Source: Loxodes magnus (lineage: Eukaryota > Ciliophora > Karyorelictea > Loxodida > Loxodidae). Taken from it: DNA of 64,000 nucleotides. This document shows positions 50,401 to 62,749 of the stretch, piece by piece (positions within the stretch are counted from its first letter, which is position 1; each line of letters starts with the position of its first letter). The DNA lies in NCBI GenBank assembly GCA_946699065.1, contig CAMPDV010001201.1, positions 62,001 to 126,000 of the forward strand, given 5' to 3'. The notes below the pieces were generated by a model. That model had not been told where the DNA came from and did not search any database. It was given only the letters and a program-made list of their open reading frames with translations. A program made the position numbers and the translations under genes.

Positions 50401-50500
50401 GTTTTAAGGAGTATGCTTTGAGAAGTACTAAGTTGATAGAAAAGTGAAGAAGTAAAGTAAGAAAAGAAGATAGAATTTCAGTTTTAAGGAGTATGCTTTG
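47480..50500. repeat. Tandem 1,597-bp (20-monomer) higher-order repeat
   Basis: Markers recur 1,597 bp apart: CTAAGTGGCTAG at 47,715 and 49,312 and again at 48,671 and 50,268; TTGTGAAATAATTAG at 48,341 and 49,938; CTAAGTTGATAG at 48,831 and 50,428; and the ATAATGTCAG/poly-A monomer near 48,140 and 49,737. One T is added near 49,205 in the second copy. Near 50,100 one or two monomers have been exchanged for a CTTTGGG/ATAATGTCAG pair. Confidence 0.87.
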
Positions 50501-51039
50501 AGAAGTAATAAGTATTTAGAAAAGTGAAGAAGTAAAGTAAGAAAAGAAGATAGAATTTCAGTTTTAAGGAGTATGCTTTGAGAAGTAATAAGTATTTAGA
50601 AAAGTGAAGAAGTAAAGTAAGAAAAGAAGATAGAATTTCAGTTTTAAGGAGTATGCTTTGAGAAGTAATTAGAATTTAGAAAAGTGAAGAAGTAAAGTAA
50701 GAAAAGAAGATAGAATTTCAGTTTTAAGGAGTATGCTTTGAGAAGTATTAAGTATTTAAAAAAGTGAAGAAGTAAAGTAAGAAAAGAAGATAGAATTTCA
50801 GTTTTAAGGAGTATTATTTGTTAAGTAATAAGTATTTAAAAAAGTGAAGAAGTAAAGTATGAAAAGAAGATAGAATTTCAGTTTTAAGGAGTATGCTTTG
50901 TGAAATAATTAGAATTTAGAAAAGTGAAGAAGTAAAGTAAGAAAAGAAGATAGAATTTCAGTTTTAAGGAGTATGCTTTGAGAAGTAATAAGTATTTAGA
51001 AAAGTGAAGAAGTAAAGTAAGAAAAGAAGATAGAATTTC

Positions 51040-53640
51040 AGTTTTAAGAATATGCTTTGGGAAGTAATAAGTATTTTTAAAAGTGAAGAAGTGAAGTAAG
51101 AAAAGAAGATAGAATTTCAGTTTTAAGGAGTATGCTTTGGGAAGTAATAAGTATTTAGAAAAGTGAATAAGTAAAGTAAGAAAAGAAGAAAGAGTTTCAG
51201 TTTTCAGTAGTATGCTTGAGAAGTAATAAGTATTTAGAAAAGTGAAGAAATAATGTCAGAAAAGAAAAAAGAGTTTCAGTTTTAAGTAGTATGCTTTAAG
51301 AAGTAATAAGTATTTAGAAAAGTGAAGAAGTGAAGTAAGAAAAGAAGATAGAATTTCAGTTTTAAGGAGTATGCTTTGAGAAGTAATAAGTATTTTTAAA
51401 AGTGAAGAAGTAAAGTAAGAAAAGAAGATAGAATTTCAGTTTTAAGGAGTATTATTTGAGAAGTTATAAGTATTTAAAAAAGTGAAGAAGTAAAGTATGA
51501 AAAGAAGATAGAATTTCAGTTTTAAGGAGTATGCTTTGAGAAGTAATAAGTATTAAGAAAAGTGAATAAGTAAAGTAAGAAAAGAAGATAGAATTTCAGT
51601 TTTTAGGAGTATGCTTTGAGAAGTATTAAGTATTTAGAAAAGTGAAGAAGTGAAGTAAGAAAAGAAGAAAGAGTTTTAGTTTTAAGTAGTATGCTTTAAG
51701 AAGTATTAAGTATTTTGAAAAGTGAAGAAGTAAAGTAAGAAAAGAAGATAGAATTTCAGTTTTAAGGAGTATGCTTTGAGAAGTAATAAGTATTAAGAAA
51801 AGTGAATAAGTAAAGTAAGAAAAGAAGAAAGAGTTTCAGTTTTAAGAATATGCTTTGGGAAGTAATAAGTATTTTTAAAAGTGAAGAAGTGAAGTAAGAA
51901 AAGAAGATAGAATTTCAGTTTTAACAGTATGCTTTGAGAAGTATTAAGTATTTAGAAAAGTGAATAAGTAAAGTAAGAAAAGAAGAAAGAATTTTAGTTT
52001 TAAGGAGTATGCTTTGAGAAGTAATAAGTATTTAGAAAAGGGAAGAAATAATGTCAGAAAAGAAGAAAGAGTTTCAGTTTTCTGTAGTATGCTTTGAGAA
52101 GTATTAAGTATTTAGAAAAGTGAAGAAGTAAAGTAAGAAAAGAAGATAGAATTTCAGTTAAAAGGAGTATGCTTTGAGAAGTAATAAGTATTTAGAAAAG
52201 TGAAGAAGTGAAGTAAGAAAAGAAGATAGAATTTCAGTTTTAAGGAGTATGCTTGAGAAGTAATAAGTATTTTTAAAAGTGAAGAAGTGAAGTAAAGAAG
52301 AAGGAGTTTCAGTTAAAAGGAGTATTCTTTGAGAAGTAATAAGTATTTAGAAAAGTGAAGAAGTAAAGTAAGAAAAGAAGATAGAATTTCAGTTTTCAGT
52401 AGTATGCTTGAGAAGTAATAAGTATTTAGAAAAGTGAATAAGTAAAGTAAGAAAAGAAGAAAGAGTTTCAGTTTTAAGGAGTATGCTTTGAGAAGTATTA
52501 AGTATTTAGAAAAGTGAAGAAATAATGTCAGAAAAGAAAAAAAAGTTTCAGTTTTAAGGAGTATGCTTTAAGAAGTAATAAGTATTTAGAAAAGTGAAGA
52601 AATAATGTCAGAAAAGAAGAAAGAGTTTCAGTTAAAAGGAGTATGCTTTGAGAAGTAATAAGTATTTAGAAAAGTGAAGAAGTGAAGTAAGAAAAGAAGA
52701 TAGAATTTCAGTTTTAAGGAGTATGCTTGAGAAGTAATAAGTATTTTTAAAAGTGAAGAAGTGAAGTAAGAAAAGAAGAAAGAGTTTCAGTTTTCAGTAG
52801 TATGCTTGAGAAGTAATAAGTATTTAGAAAAGTGAATAAGTAAAGTAAGAAAAGAAGAAAGAGTTTCAGTTTTCAGTAGTATGCTTTGGGAAGTAATAAG
52901 TATTTTTAAAAGTGAATAAGTAAAGTAAGAAAAGAAGAAAGAATTTCAGTTTTAAGGAGTATGCTTTGAGAAGTATTAAGTATTTAGAAAAGTGAAGAAG
53001 TGAAGTAAGAAAAGAAGAAAGAGTTTTAGTTTTAAGTAGTATGCTTTAAGAAGTATTAAGTATTTTGAAAAGTGAAGAAGTAAAGTAAGAAAAGAAGATA
53101 GAATTTCAGTTTTAAGGAGTATGCTTTGAGAAGTAATAAGTATTAAGAAAAGTGAATAAGTAAAGTAAGAAAAGAAGATAGAATTTCAGTTTTTAGGAGT
53201 ATGCTTTGAGAAGTAATTAGAATTTAAAAAAGTGAAGAAGTAAAGTAAGAAAAGAAGATAGAATTTCAGTTTTAAGGAGTATGCTTTGGGAAGTAATAAG
53301 TATTTTGAAAAGTGAAGAAATAATGTCAGAAAAGAAGAAAGAGTTTCAGTTTTCAGTAGTATGCTTTGAGAAGTATTAAGTATTTAGAAAAGTGAAGAAG
53401 TGAAATAGAAAAGAAGAAAGAGTTTCAGTTTTCAGTAGTATGCTTGAGAAGTAATAAGTATTTAGAAAAGTGAAGAAATAATGTCAGAAAAGAAAAAAAA
53501 GTTTCAGTTTTAAGGAGTATGCTTTAAGAAGTAATAAGTATTTAGAAAAGTGAAGAAATAATGTCAGAAAAGAAGAAAGAGTTTCAGTTTTCAGAAGTAT
53601 GCTTGAGAAGTAATAAGTATTTTTAAAAGTGAAGAAGTAA
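51040..53640. repeat. Left-zone monomers embedded in the right zone
   Basis: The subtype mix changes back to TTTTCAGTAG-CTTGAG, ATAATGTCAG, AAGAAAGAATTTTAG and CTTTGGG monomers. The part from about 51,920 to 52,620 matches 41,330-42,030 collinearly at an offset of 10,593 bp: AACAGTATGC at 41,331 and 51,924, AGTATTCTTTG at 41,729 and 52,322, and AAGAAAAAAAAG at 41,941 and 52,534. Right-zone monomers resume at about 53,640. Confidence 0.82.
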
Positions 53641-56600
53641 AGTATGAAAAGAAGATAGAATTTCAGTTTTAAGGAGTATGCTTTGTGAAATAATTAGAAT
53701 TTAGAAAAGTGAAGAAGTAAAGTAAGAAAAGAAGATAGAATTTCAGTTTTAAGGAGTATTATTTGTTAAGTAATAAGTATTTAGAAAAGTGAAGAAGTAA
53801 AGTAAGAAAAGAAGATAGAATTTCAGTTTTAAGGAGTATGCTTTGAGAAGTATTAAGTATTTAAAAAAGTGAAGAAGTATAGTAAGAAAAGAAGATAGAA
53901 TTTCAGTTTTAAGGAGTATGCTTTGAGAAGTAATTAGAATTTAGAAAAGTGAAGAAGTAAAGTAAGAAAAGAAGATAGAATTTCAGTTTTAAGGAGTATT
54001 ATTTGAGAAGTAATAAGTATTTAGAAAAGTGAAGAAGTAAAGTAAGAAAAGAAGATAGAATTTCAGTTTTAAGGAGTATGCTTTGAGAAGTATTAAGTAT
54101 TTAAAAAAGTGAAGAAGTATAGTAAGAAAAGAAGATAGAATTTCAGTTTTAAGGAGTATGCTTTGAGAAGTAATTAGAATTTAGAAAAGTGAAGAAGTAA
54201 AGTAAGAAAAGAAGATAGAATTTCAGTTTTAAGGAGTATGCTTTGAGAAGTATTAAGTATTTAAAAAAGTGAAGAAGTATAGTAAGAAAAGAAGATAGAA
54301 TTTCAGTTTTAAGGAGTATGCTTTGTGAAATAATTAGAATTTAGAAAAGTGAAGAAGTAAAGTAAGAAAAGAAGATAGAATTTCAGTTTTAAGGAGTATT
54401 ATTTGTTAAGTAATAAGTATTTAGAAAAGTGAAGAAGTAAAGTAAGAAAAGAAGATAGAATTTCAGTTTTAAGGAGTATGCTTTGAGAAGTATTAAGTAT
54501 TTAAAAAAGTGAAGAAGTATAGTAAGAAAAGAAGATAGAATTTCAGTTTTAAGGAGTATGCTTTGAGAAGTAATTAGAATTTAGAAAAGTGAAGAAGTAA
54601 AGTAAGAAAAGAAGATAGAATTTCAGTTTTAAGGAGTATGCTTTGAGAAGTAATAAGTATTTAGAAAAGTGAAGAAGTAAAGTAAGAAAAGAAGATAGAA
54701 TTTCAGTTTTAAGGAGTATGCTTTGAGAAGTACTAAGTTGATAGAAAAGTGAAGAAGTAAAGTAAGAAAAGAAGATAGAATTTCAGTTTTAAGGAGTATT
54801 ATTTGTTAAGTAATAAGTATTTTGAAAAGTGAAGATGTAAAGTAAGAAAAGAAGATAGAATTTCAGTTTTAAGGAGTATGCTTTGAGAAGTAATAAGTAT
54901 TTAGAAAAGTGAAGAAGTAAAGTAAGAAAAGAAGATAGAATTTCAGTTTTAAGGAGTATGCTTTGAGAAGTAATTAGAATTTAGAAAAGTGAAGAAGTAA
55001 AGTAAGAAAAGAAGATAGAATTTCAGTTTTAAGGAGTATGCTTTGAGAAGTATTAAGTATTTAAAAAAGTGAAGAAGTAAAGTAAGAAAAGAAGATAGAA
55101 TTTCAGTTTTAAGGAGTATTATTTGTTAAGTAATAAGTATTTAAAAAAGTGAAGAAGTAAAGTATGAAAAGAAGATAGAATTTCAGTTTTAAGGAGTATG
55201 CTTTGTGAAATAATTAGAATTTAGAAAAGTGAAGAAGTAAAGTAAGAAAAGAAGATAGAATTTCAGTTTTAAGGAGTATGCTTTGAGAAGTACTAAGTTG
55301 ATAGAAAAGTGAAGAAGTAAAGTAAGAAAAGAAGATAGAATTTCAGTTTTAAGGAGTATGCTTTGAGAAGTATTAAGTATTTAAAAAAGTGAAGAAGTAA
55401 AGTAAGAAAAGAAGATAGAATTTCAGTTTTAAGGAGTATTATTTGTTAAGTAATAAGTATTTAGAAAAGTGAAGAAGTAAAGTAAGAAAAGAAGATAGAA
55501 TTTCAGTTTTAAGGAGTATGCTTTGAGAAGTACTAAGTGGCTAGAAAAGTGAAGAAGTAAAGTAAGAAAAGAAGATAGAATTTCAGTTTTAAGGAGTATG
55601 CTTTGTGAAGTAATTAGAATTTAGAAAAGTGAAGAAGTAAAGTAAGAAAAGAAGATAGAATTTCAGTTTTAAGGAGTATGCTTTGAGAAGTAATAAGTTG
55701 ATAGAAAAGTGAAGAAGTAAAGTAAGAAAAGAAGATAGAATTTCAGTTTAAAGGAGTATTATTTGAGAAGTAATAAGTATTTAAAAAAGTGAAGAAGTAA
55801 AGTAAGAAAAGAAGATAGAATTTCAGTTTTAAGGAGTATGCTTTGTGAAGTAATTAGAATTTAGAAAAGTGAAGAAGTAAAGTAAGAAAAGAAGATAGAA
55901 TTTTAGTTTTAAGGAGTATGCTTTGAGAAGTAATAAGTTGATAGAAAAGTGAAGAAGTAAAGTAAGAAAAGAAGATAGAATTTCAGTTTTAAGGAGTATG
56001 CTTTGAGAAGTAATAAGTTGATAGAAAAGTGAAGAAGTAAAGTAAGAAAAGAAGATAGAATTTCAGTTTTAAGGAGTATGCTTTGTGAAGTAATTAGAAT
56101 TTAGAAAAGTGAAGAAGTAAAGTAAGAAAAGAAGATAGAATTTCAGTTTTAAGGAGTATTATTTGTTAAGTAATAAGTATTTAAAAAAGTGAAGAAGTAA
56201 AGTAAGAAAAGAAGATAGAATTTCAGTTTTAAGGAGTATGTTTTGTGAAATAATTAGAATTTAGAAAAGTGAAGAAGTAAAGTAAGAAAAGAAGATAGAA
56301 TTTCAGTTTTAAGGAGTATTATTTGTTAAGTAATAAGTATTTTGAAAAGTGAAGAAGTATAGTAAGAAAAGAAGATAGAATTTCAGTTTTAAGGAGTATG
56401 CTTTGAGAAGTAATTAGAATTTAGAAAAGTGAAGAAGTAAAGTAAGAAAAGAAGATAGAATTTCAGTTTTAAGGAGTATGCTTTGAGAAGTATTAAGTAT
56501 TTAAAAAAGTGAAGAAGTATAGTAAGAAAAGAAGATAGAATTTCAGTTTTAAGGAGTATTATTTGAGAAGTAATAAGTTGATAGAAAAGTGAAGAAGTAA

Positions 56601-56670
56601 AGTAAGAAAAGAAGATAGAATTTCAGTTTTGAGGAGTATTATTTGAGAAGTACTAAGTGGCTAGAAAAGT
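53600..56670. repeat. Run of about 37 monomers in exact 80-bp register
   Basis: From about 53,641 to 56,670 the core repeats at exact multiples of 80 bp; for example the core reading AG-AAAAGAAGATAGAA begins in the same phase at 53,641 and 56,521, 36 units apart. Within 53,830-54,300 there is a two-monomer alternation of TATTTAAAAAAG with GTATAGTAAG and AATTAGAATTTAG. No indel is seen in the run; only substitutions separate the monomers. Confidence 0.85.
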
Positions 56671-59600
56671 GAAGAAGTGAAGAAGTAAAGTAAGAAAAGA
56701 AGATAGAATTTCAGTTTTAAGGAGTATGCTTTGAGAAGTAATAAGTATTTAGAAAAGTGAAGAAGTAAAGTAAGAAAAGAAGATAGAATTTCAGTTTTAA
56801 GGAGTATGCTTTGAGAAGTAATAAGTATTTAGAAAAGTGAAGAAGTAAAGTAAGAAAAGAAGATAGAATTTCAGTTTTAAGGAGTATGTTTTGAGAAGTA
56901 CTAAGTTGATAGAAAAGTGAAGAAGTAAAGTAAGAAAAGAAGATAGAATTTCAGTTTTAAGGAGTATGCTTTGAGAAGTATTAAGTATTTAGAAAAGTGA
57001 AGATGTAAAGTAAGAAAAGAAGATAGAATTTCAGTTTTAAGGAGTATGCTTTGAGAAGTAATAAGTATTTAGAAAAGTGAAGAAGTAAAGTAAGAAAAGA
57101 AGATAGAATTTCAGTTTTAAGGAGTATGCTTTGAGAAGTACTAAGTTGATAGAAAAGTGAAGAAGTAAAGTAAGAAAAGAAGATAGAATTTCAGTTTTAA
57201 GGAGTATGCTTTGAGAAGTATTAAGTATTTAAAAAAGTGAAGAAGTAAAGTAAGAAAAGAAGATAGAATTTCAGTTTTAAGGAGTATTATTTGTTAAGTA
57301 ATAAGTATTTAAAAAAGTGAAGAAGTAAAGTATGAAAAGAAGATAGAATTTCAGTTTTAAGGAGTATGCTTTGTGAAATAATTAGAATTTAGAAAAGTGA
57401 AGAAGTAAAGTAAGAAAAGAAGATAGAATTTCAGTTTTAAGGAGTATGCTTTGAGAAGTAATAAGTATTTAGAAAAGTGAAGAAGTAAAGTAAGAAAAGA
57501 AGATAGAATTTCAGTTTTAAGGAGTATGCTTTGAGAAGTAATAAGTATTTAGAAAAGTGAAGAAGTAAAGTAAGAAAAGAAGATAGAATTTCAGTTTTAA
57601 GGAGTATTATTTGAGAAGTAATAAGTTGATAGAAAAGTGAAGAAGTAAAGTAAGAAAAGAAGATAGAATTTCAGTTTTAAGGAGTATTATTTGAGAAGTA
57701 CTAAGTGGCTAGAAAAGTGAAGAAGTGAAGAAGTAAAGTAAGAAAAGAAGATAGAATTTCAGTTTTAAGGAGTATGCTTTGAGAAGTACTAAGTATTTAG
57801 AAAAGTGAAGAAGTAAAGTAAGAAAAGAAGATAGAATTTCAGTTTTAAGGAGTATGCTTTGTGAAATAATTAGAATTTAAAAAAGTGAATAAGTAAAGTA
57901 AGAAAAGAAGATAGAATTTCAGTTTTAAGGAGTATGCTTTGAGAAGTAATTAGAATTTAGAAAAGTGAAGAAGTAAAGTAAGAAAAGAAGATAGAATTTC
58001 AGTTTTAAGGAGTATTATTTGAGAAGTACTAAGTGGCTAGAAAAGTGAAGAAGTAAAGTAAGAAAAGAAGATAGAATTTCAGTTTTAAGGAGTATGCTTT
58101 GAGAAGTAATAAGTATTTAGAAAAGTGAAGAAGTAAAGTAAGAAAAGAAGATAGAATTTCAGTTTTAAGGAGTATGCTTTGAGAAGTAATAAGTATTTAG
58201 AAAAGTGAAGAAGTAAAGTAAGAAAAGAAGATAGAATTTCAGTTTTAAGGAGTATGTTTTGAGAAGTACTAAGTTGATAGAAAAGTGAAGAAGTAAAGTA
58301 AGAAAAGAAGATAGAATTTCAGTTTTAAGGAGTATGCTTTGAGAAGTATTAAGTATTTAGAAAAGTGAAGATGTAAAGTAAGAAAAGAAGATAGAATTTC
58401 AGTTTTAAGGAGTATGCTTTGAGAAGTAATAAGTATTTAGAAAAGTGAAGAAGTAAAGTAAGAAAAGAAGATAGAATTTCAGTTTTAAGGAGTATGCTTT
58501 GAGAAGTACTAAGTTGATAGAAAAGTGAAGAAGTAAAGTAAGAAAAGAAGATAGAATTTCAGTTTTAAGGAGTATGCTTTGAGAAGTATTAAGTATTTAA
58601 AAAAGTGAAGAAGTAAAGTAAGAAAAGAAGATAGAATTTCAGTTTTAAGGAGTATTATTTGTTAAGTAATAAGTATTTAAAAAAGTGAAGAAGTAAAGTA
58701 AGAAAAGAAGATAGAATTTCAGTTTTAAGGAGTATGCTTTGAGAAGTACTAAGTATTTAGAAAAGTGAAGAAGTAAAGTAAGAAAAGAAGATAGAATTTC
58801 AGTTTTAAGGAGTATGCTTTGAGAAGTATTAAGTATTTAAAAAAGTGAAGAAGTAAAGTAAGAAAAGAAGATAGAATTTCAGTTTTAAGGAGTATTATTT
58901 GTTAAGTAATAAGTATTTAAAAAAGTGAAGAAGTAAAGTAAGAAAAGAAGATAGAATTTCAGTTTTAAGGAGTATGCTTTGAGAAGTACTAAGTATTTAG
59001 AAAAGTGAAGAAGTAAAGTAAGAAAAGAAGATAGAATTTCAGTTTTAAGGAGTATGCTTTGTGAAATAATTAGAATTTAAAAAAGTGAATAAGTAAAGTA
59101 AGAAAAGAAGATAGAATTTCAGTTTTAAGGAGTATGTTTTGAGAAGTATTAAGTATTTAAAAAAGTGAAGAAGTAAAGTATGAAAAGAAGATAGAATTTC
59201 AGTTTTAAGGAGTATGCTTAGTGAAATAATTAGAATTTAGAAAAGTGAAGAAGTAAAGTAAGAAAAGAAGATAGAATTTCAGTTTTAAGGAGTATGCTTT
59301 GAGAAGTAATAAGTATTTAGAAAAGTGAAGAAGTAAAGTAAGAAAAGAAGATAGAATTTCAGTTTTAAGGAGTATGCTTTGAGAAGTAATAAGTATTTAA
59401 AAAAGTGAAGAAGTAAAGTAAGAAAAGAAGATAGAATTTCAGTTTTAAGGAGTATTATTTGAGAAGTAATAAGTTGATAGAAAAGTGAAGAAGTAAAGTA
59501 AGAAAAGAAGATAGAATTTCAGTTTTAAGGAGTATTATTTGAGAAGTACTAAGTGGCTAGAAAAGTGAAGAAGTGAAGAAGTAAAGTAAGAAAAGAAGAT

Positions 59601-62400
59601 AGAATTTCAGTTTTAAGGAGTATGCTTTGAGAAGTACTAAGTATTTAGAAAAGTGAAGAAGTAAAGTAAGAAAAGAAGATAGAATTTCAGTTTTAAGGAG
59701 TATGCTTTGTGAAATAATTAGAATTTAAAAAAGTGAATAAGTAAAGTAAGAAAAGAAGATAGAATTTCAGTTTTAAGGAGTATGCTTTGAGAAGTACTAA
59801 GTTGATAGAAAAGTGAAGAAGTAAAGTAAGAAAAGAAGATATAATTTCAGTTTTAAGTAGTATTATTTGAGAAGTAATAAGTATTTAAAAAAGTGAAGAA
59901 GTAAAGTAAGAAAAGAAGATAGAATTTCAGTTTTAAGGAGTATGCTTTGAGAAGTACTAAGTTGATAGAAAAGTGAAGAAGTAAAGTAAGAAAAGAAGAT
60001 AGAATTTCAGTTTTAAGGAGTATGCTTTGAGAAGTAATTAGAATTTAGAAAAGTGAAGAAGTAAAGTAAGAAAAGAAGATAGAATTTCAGTTTTAAGGAG
60101 TATTATTTGTTAAGTAATAAGTATTTAAAAAAGTGAAGAAGTAAAGTATGAAAAGAAGATAGAATTTCAGTTTTAAGGAGTATGCTTTGTGAAGTAATTA
60201 GAATTTAGAAAAGTGAAGAAGTAAAGTAAGAAAAGAAGATAGAATTTCAGTTTTAAGGAGTATGCTTTGAGAAGTAATTAGAATTTAAAAAAGTGAAGAA
60301 GTAAAGTAAGAAAAGAAGATAGAATTTCAGTTTTAAGGAGTATTATTTGAGAAGTAATAAGTGGCTAGAAAAGTGAAGAAGTAAAGTAAGAAAAGAAGAT
60401 AGAATTTCAGTATTAAGGAGTATTATTTGTTAAGTAATAAGTATTTAAAAAAGTGAAGAAGTAAAGTATGAAAAGAAGATAGAATTTCAGTTTTAAGGAG
60501 TATGCTTTGTGAAGTAATTAGAATTTAGAAAAGTGAAGAAGTAAAGTAAGAAAAGAAGATAGAATTTCAGTTTTAAGGAGTATGCTTTGAGAAGTAATAA
60601 GTATTTTGAAAAGTGAAGAAGTAAAGTAAGAAAAGAAGATAGAATTTCAGTTTTAAGGAGTATGCTTTGAGAAGTAATAAGTATTTAGAAAAGTGAAGAA
60701 GTAAAGTAAGAAAAGAAGATAGAATTTCAGTTTTAAGGAGTATTATTTGAGAAGTAATAAGTTGATAGAAAAGTGAAGAAGTAAAGTAAGAAAAGAAGAT
60801 AGAATTTCAGTTTTAAGGAGTATTATTTGTTAAGTAATAAGTATTTAAAAAAGTGAAGAAGTAAAGTATGAAAAGAAGATAGAATTTCAGTTTTAAGGAG
60901 TATGCTTTGAGAAGTAATAAGTATTAAGAAAAGTGAATAAGTAAAGTAAGAAAAGAAGATAGAATTTCAGTTTTTAGGAGTATGCTTTGAGAAGTAATAA
61001 GTATTTAGAAAAGTGAAGAAGTAAAGTAAGAAAAGAAGATAGAATTTCAGTTTTAAGGAGTATGCTTTGAGAAGTATTAAGTATTTATAAAAGTGAAGAA
61101 GTATAGTAAGAAAAGAAGATAGAATTTCAGTTTTAAGAGTATGCTTTGAGAAGTAATAAGTATTTAAAAAAGTGAAGAAGTAAAGTAAGAAGAGAAGATA
61201 GAATTTCAGTTTTAAGGAGTATTATTTGAGAAGTAATAAGTTGATAGAAAAGTGAAGAAGTAAAGTAAGAAAAGAAGATAGAATTTCAGTTTTAAGGAGT
61301 ATGCTTTGAGAAGTACTAAGTTGATAGAAAAGTGAAGAAGTAAAGTAAGAAAAGAAGATAGAATTTCAGTTTTAAGGAGTATGCTTTGAGAAGTACTAAG
61401 TTGATAGAAAAGTGAAGAAGTAAAGTAAGAAAAGAAGATAGAATTTCAGTTTTAAGGAGTATGCTTTGAGAAGTACTAAGTTGATAGAAAAGTGAAGAAG
61501 TGAAGAAGTAAAGTAAGAAAAGAAGATAGAATTTCAGTTTTAAGGAGTATGCTTTGAGAAGTACTAAGTATTTCTGAAAGTGAAGAAGTAAAGTAAGAAA
61601 AGAAGATAGAATTTCAGTTTTAAGGAGTATGCTTTGAGAAGTACTAAGTATTTCTGAAAGTGAAGAAGTAAAGTAAGAAAAGAAGATAGAATTTCAGTTT
61701 TAAGGAGTATGCTTTGAGAAGTAATAAGTATTTAAAAAAGTGAAGAAGTAAAGTAAGAAGAGAAGATAGAATTTCAGTTTTAAGGAGTATTATTTGAGAA
61801 GTTATAAGTATTTAAAAAAGTGAAGAAGTAAAGTATGAAAAGAAGATAGAATTTCAGTTTTAAGGAGTATGCTTTGAGAAGTAATAAGTATTAAGAAAAG
61901 TGAATAAGTAAAGTAAGAAAAGAAGATAGAATTTCAGTTTTAAGGAGTATGCTTTGAGAAGTAATAAGTATTTAGAAAAGTGAAGAAGTAAAGTAAGAAA
62001 AGAAGATAGAATTTCAGTTTTAAGGAGTATGCTTTGAGAAGTATTAAGTATTTATAAAAGTGAAGAAGTATAGTAAGAAAAGAAGATAGAATTTCAGTTT
62101 TAAGAGTATGCTTTGAGAAGTAATAAGTATTTAAAAAAGTGAAGAAGTAAAGTAAGAAGAGAAGATAGAATTTCAGTTTTAAGGAGTATTATTTGAGAAG
62201 TAATAAGTTGATAGAAAAGTGAAGAAGTAAAGTAAGAAAAGAAGATAGAATTTCAGTTTTAAGGAGTATGCTTTGAGAAGTACTAAGTTGATAGAAAAGT
62301 GAAGAAGTAAAGTAAGAAAAGAAGATAGAATTTCAGTTTTAAGGAGTATGCTTTGAGAAGTACTAAGTTGATAGAAAAGTGAAGAAGTGAAGAAGTAAAG
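56670..62400. repeat. Long higher-order repeats marked by a 10-bp insertion
   Basis: Five monomers carry an extra GAAGAAGTGA (so GAAGAAGTGAAGAAGTAAAG), at 56,671, 57,719, 59,567, 61,494 and 62,381. It looks like a local duplication of the neighbouring bases. The first three follow CTAAGTGGCTAG and the last two follow CTAAGTTGATAG; the next monomer begins TAATAAG in the first case and CTAAGTATTT in the rest. Blocks around them repeat at 1,368 bp (GTATGTTTTG at 56,883 and 58,251; AGATGTAAAG at 57,001 and 58,369) and 1,848 bp (GTGAAATAATTAG at 57,861 and 59,709). Confidence 0.82.
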
Positions 62401-62690
62401 TAAGAAAAGAAGATAGAATTTCAGTTTTAAGGAGTATGCTTTGAGAAGTACTAAGTATTTCTGAAAGTGAAGAAGTAAAGTAAGAAAAGAAGATAGAATT
62501 TCAGTTTTAAGGAGTATGCTTTGAGAAGTAATAAGTATTTAAAAAAGTGAAGAAGTAAAGTAAGAAGAGAAGATAGAATTTCAGTTTTAAGGAGTATTAT
62601 TTGAGAAGTTATAAGTATTTAAAAAAGTGAAGAAGTAAAGTATGAAAAGAAGATAGAATTTCAGTTTTAAGGAGTATTATTTGAGAAGTA
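60850..62690. repeat. Terminal duplication, 967/887/807-bp offset
   Basis: The monomer series GTATTAAGAAAAG, TATTTATAAAAG, TTTTAAGAGTATGC, AAGTAAGAAGAGAAG, then CTAAGTTGATAG and CTAAGTATTTCTG occurs twice. The offset is 967 bp at the left (60,921 and 61,888), 887 bp after one fewer TTGATAG monomer (three in the first copy, two in the second; 61,571 and 62,458), and 807 bp after one fewer TTTCTG monomer (two against one; 61,751 and 62,558). Confidence 0.85.
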
Positions 62691-62749
62691 CTAAGTATTT
62701 AAAAAAGTGAAGAAGTAAAGTAAGAAAAGAAGATAGAATTTCAGTTTTA

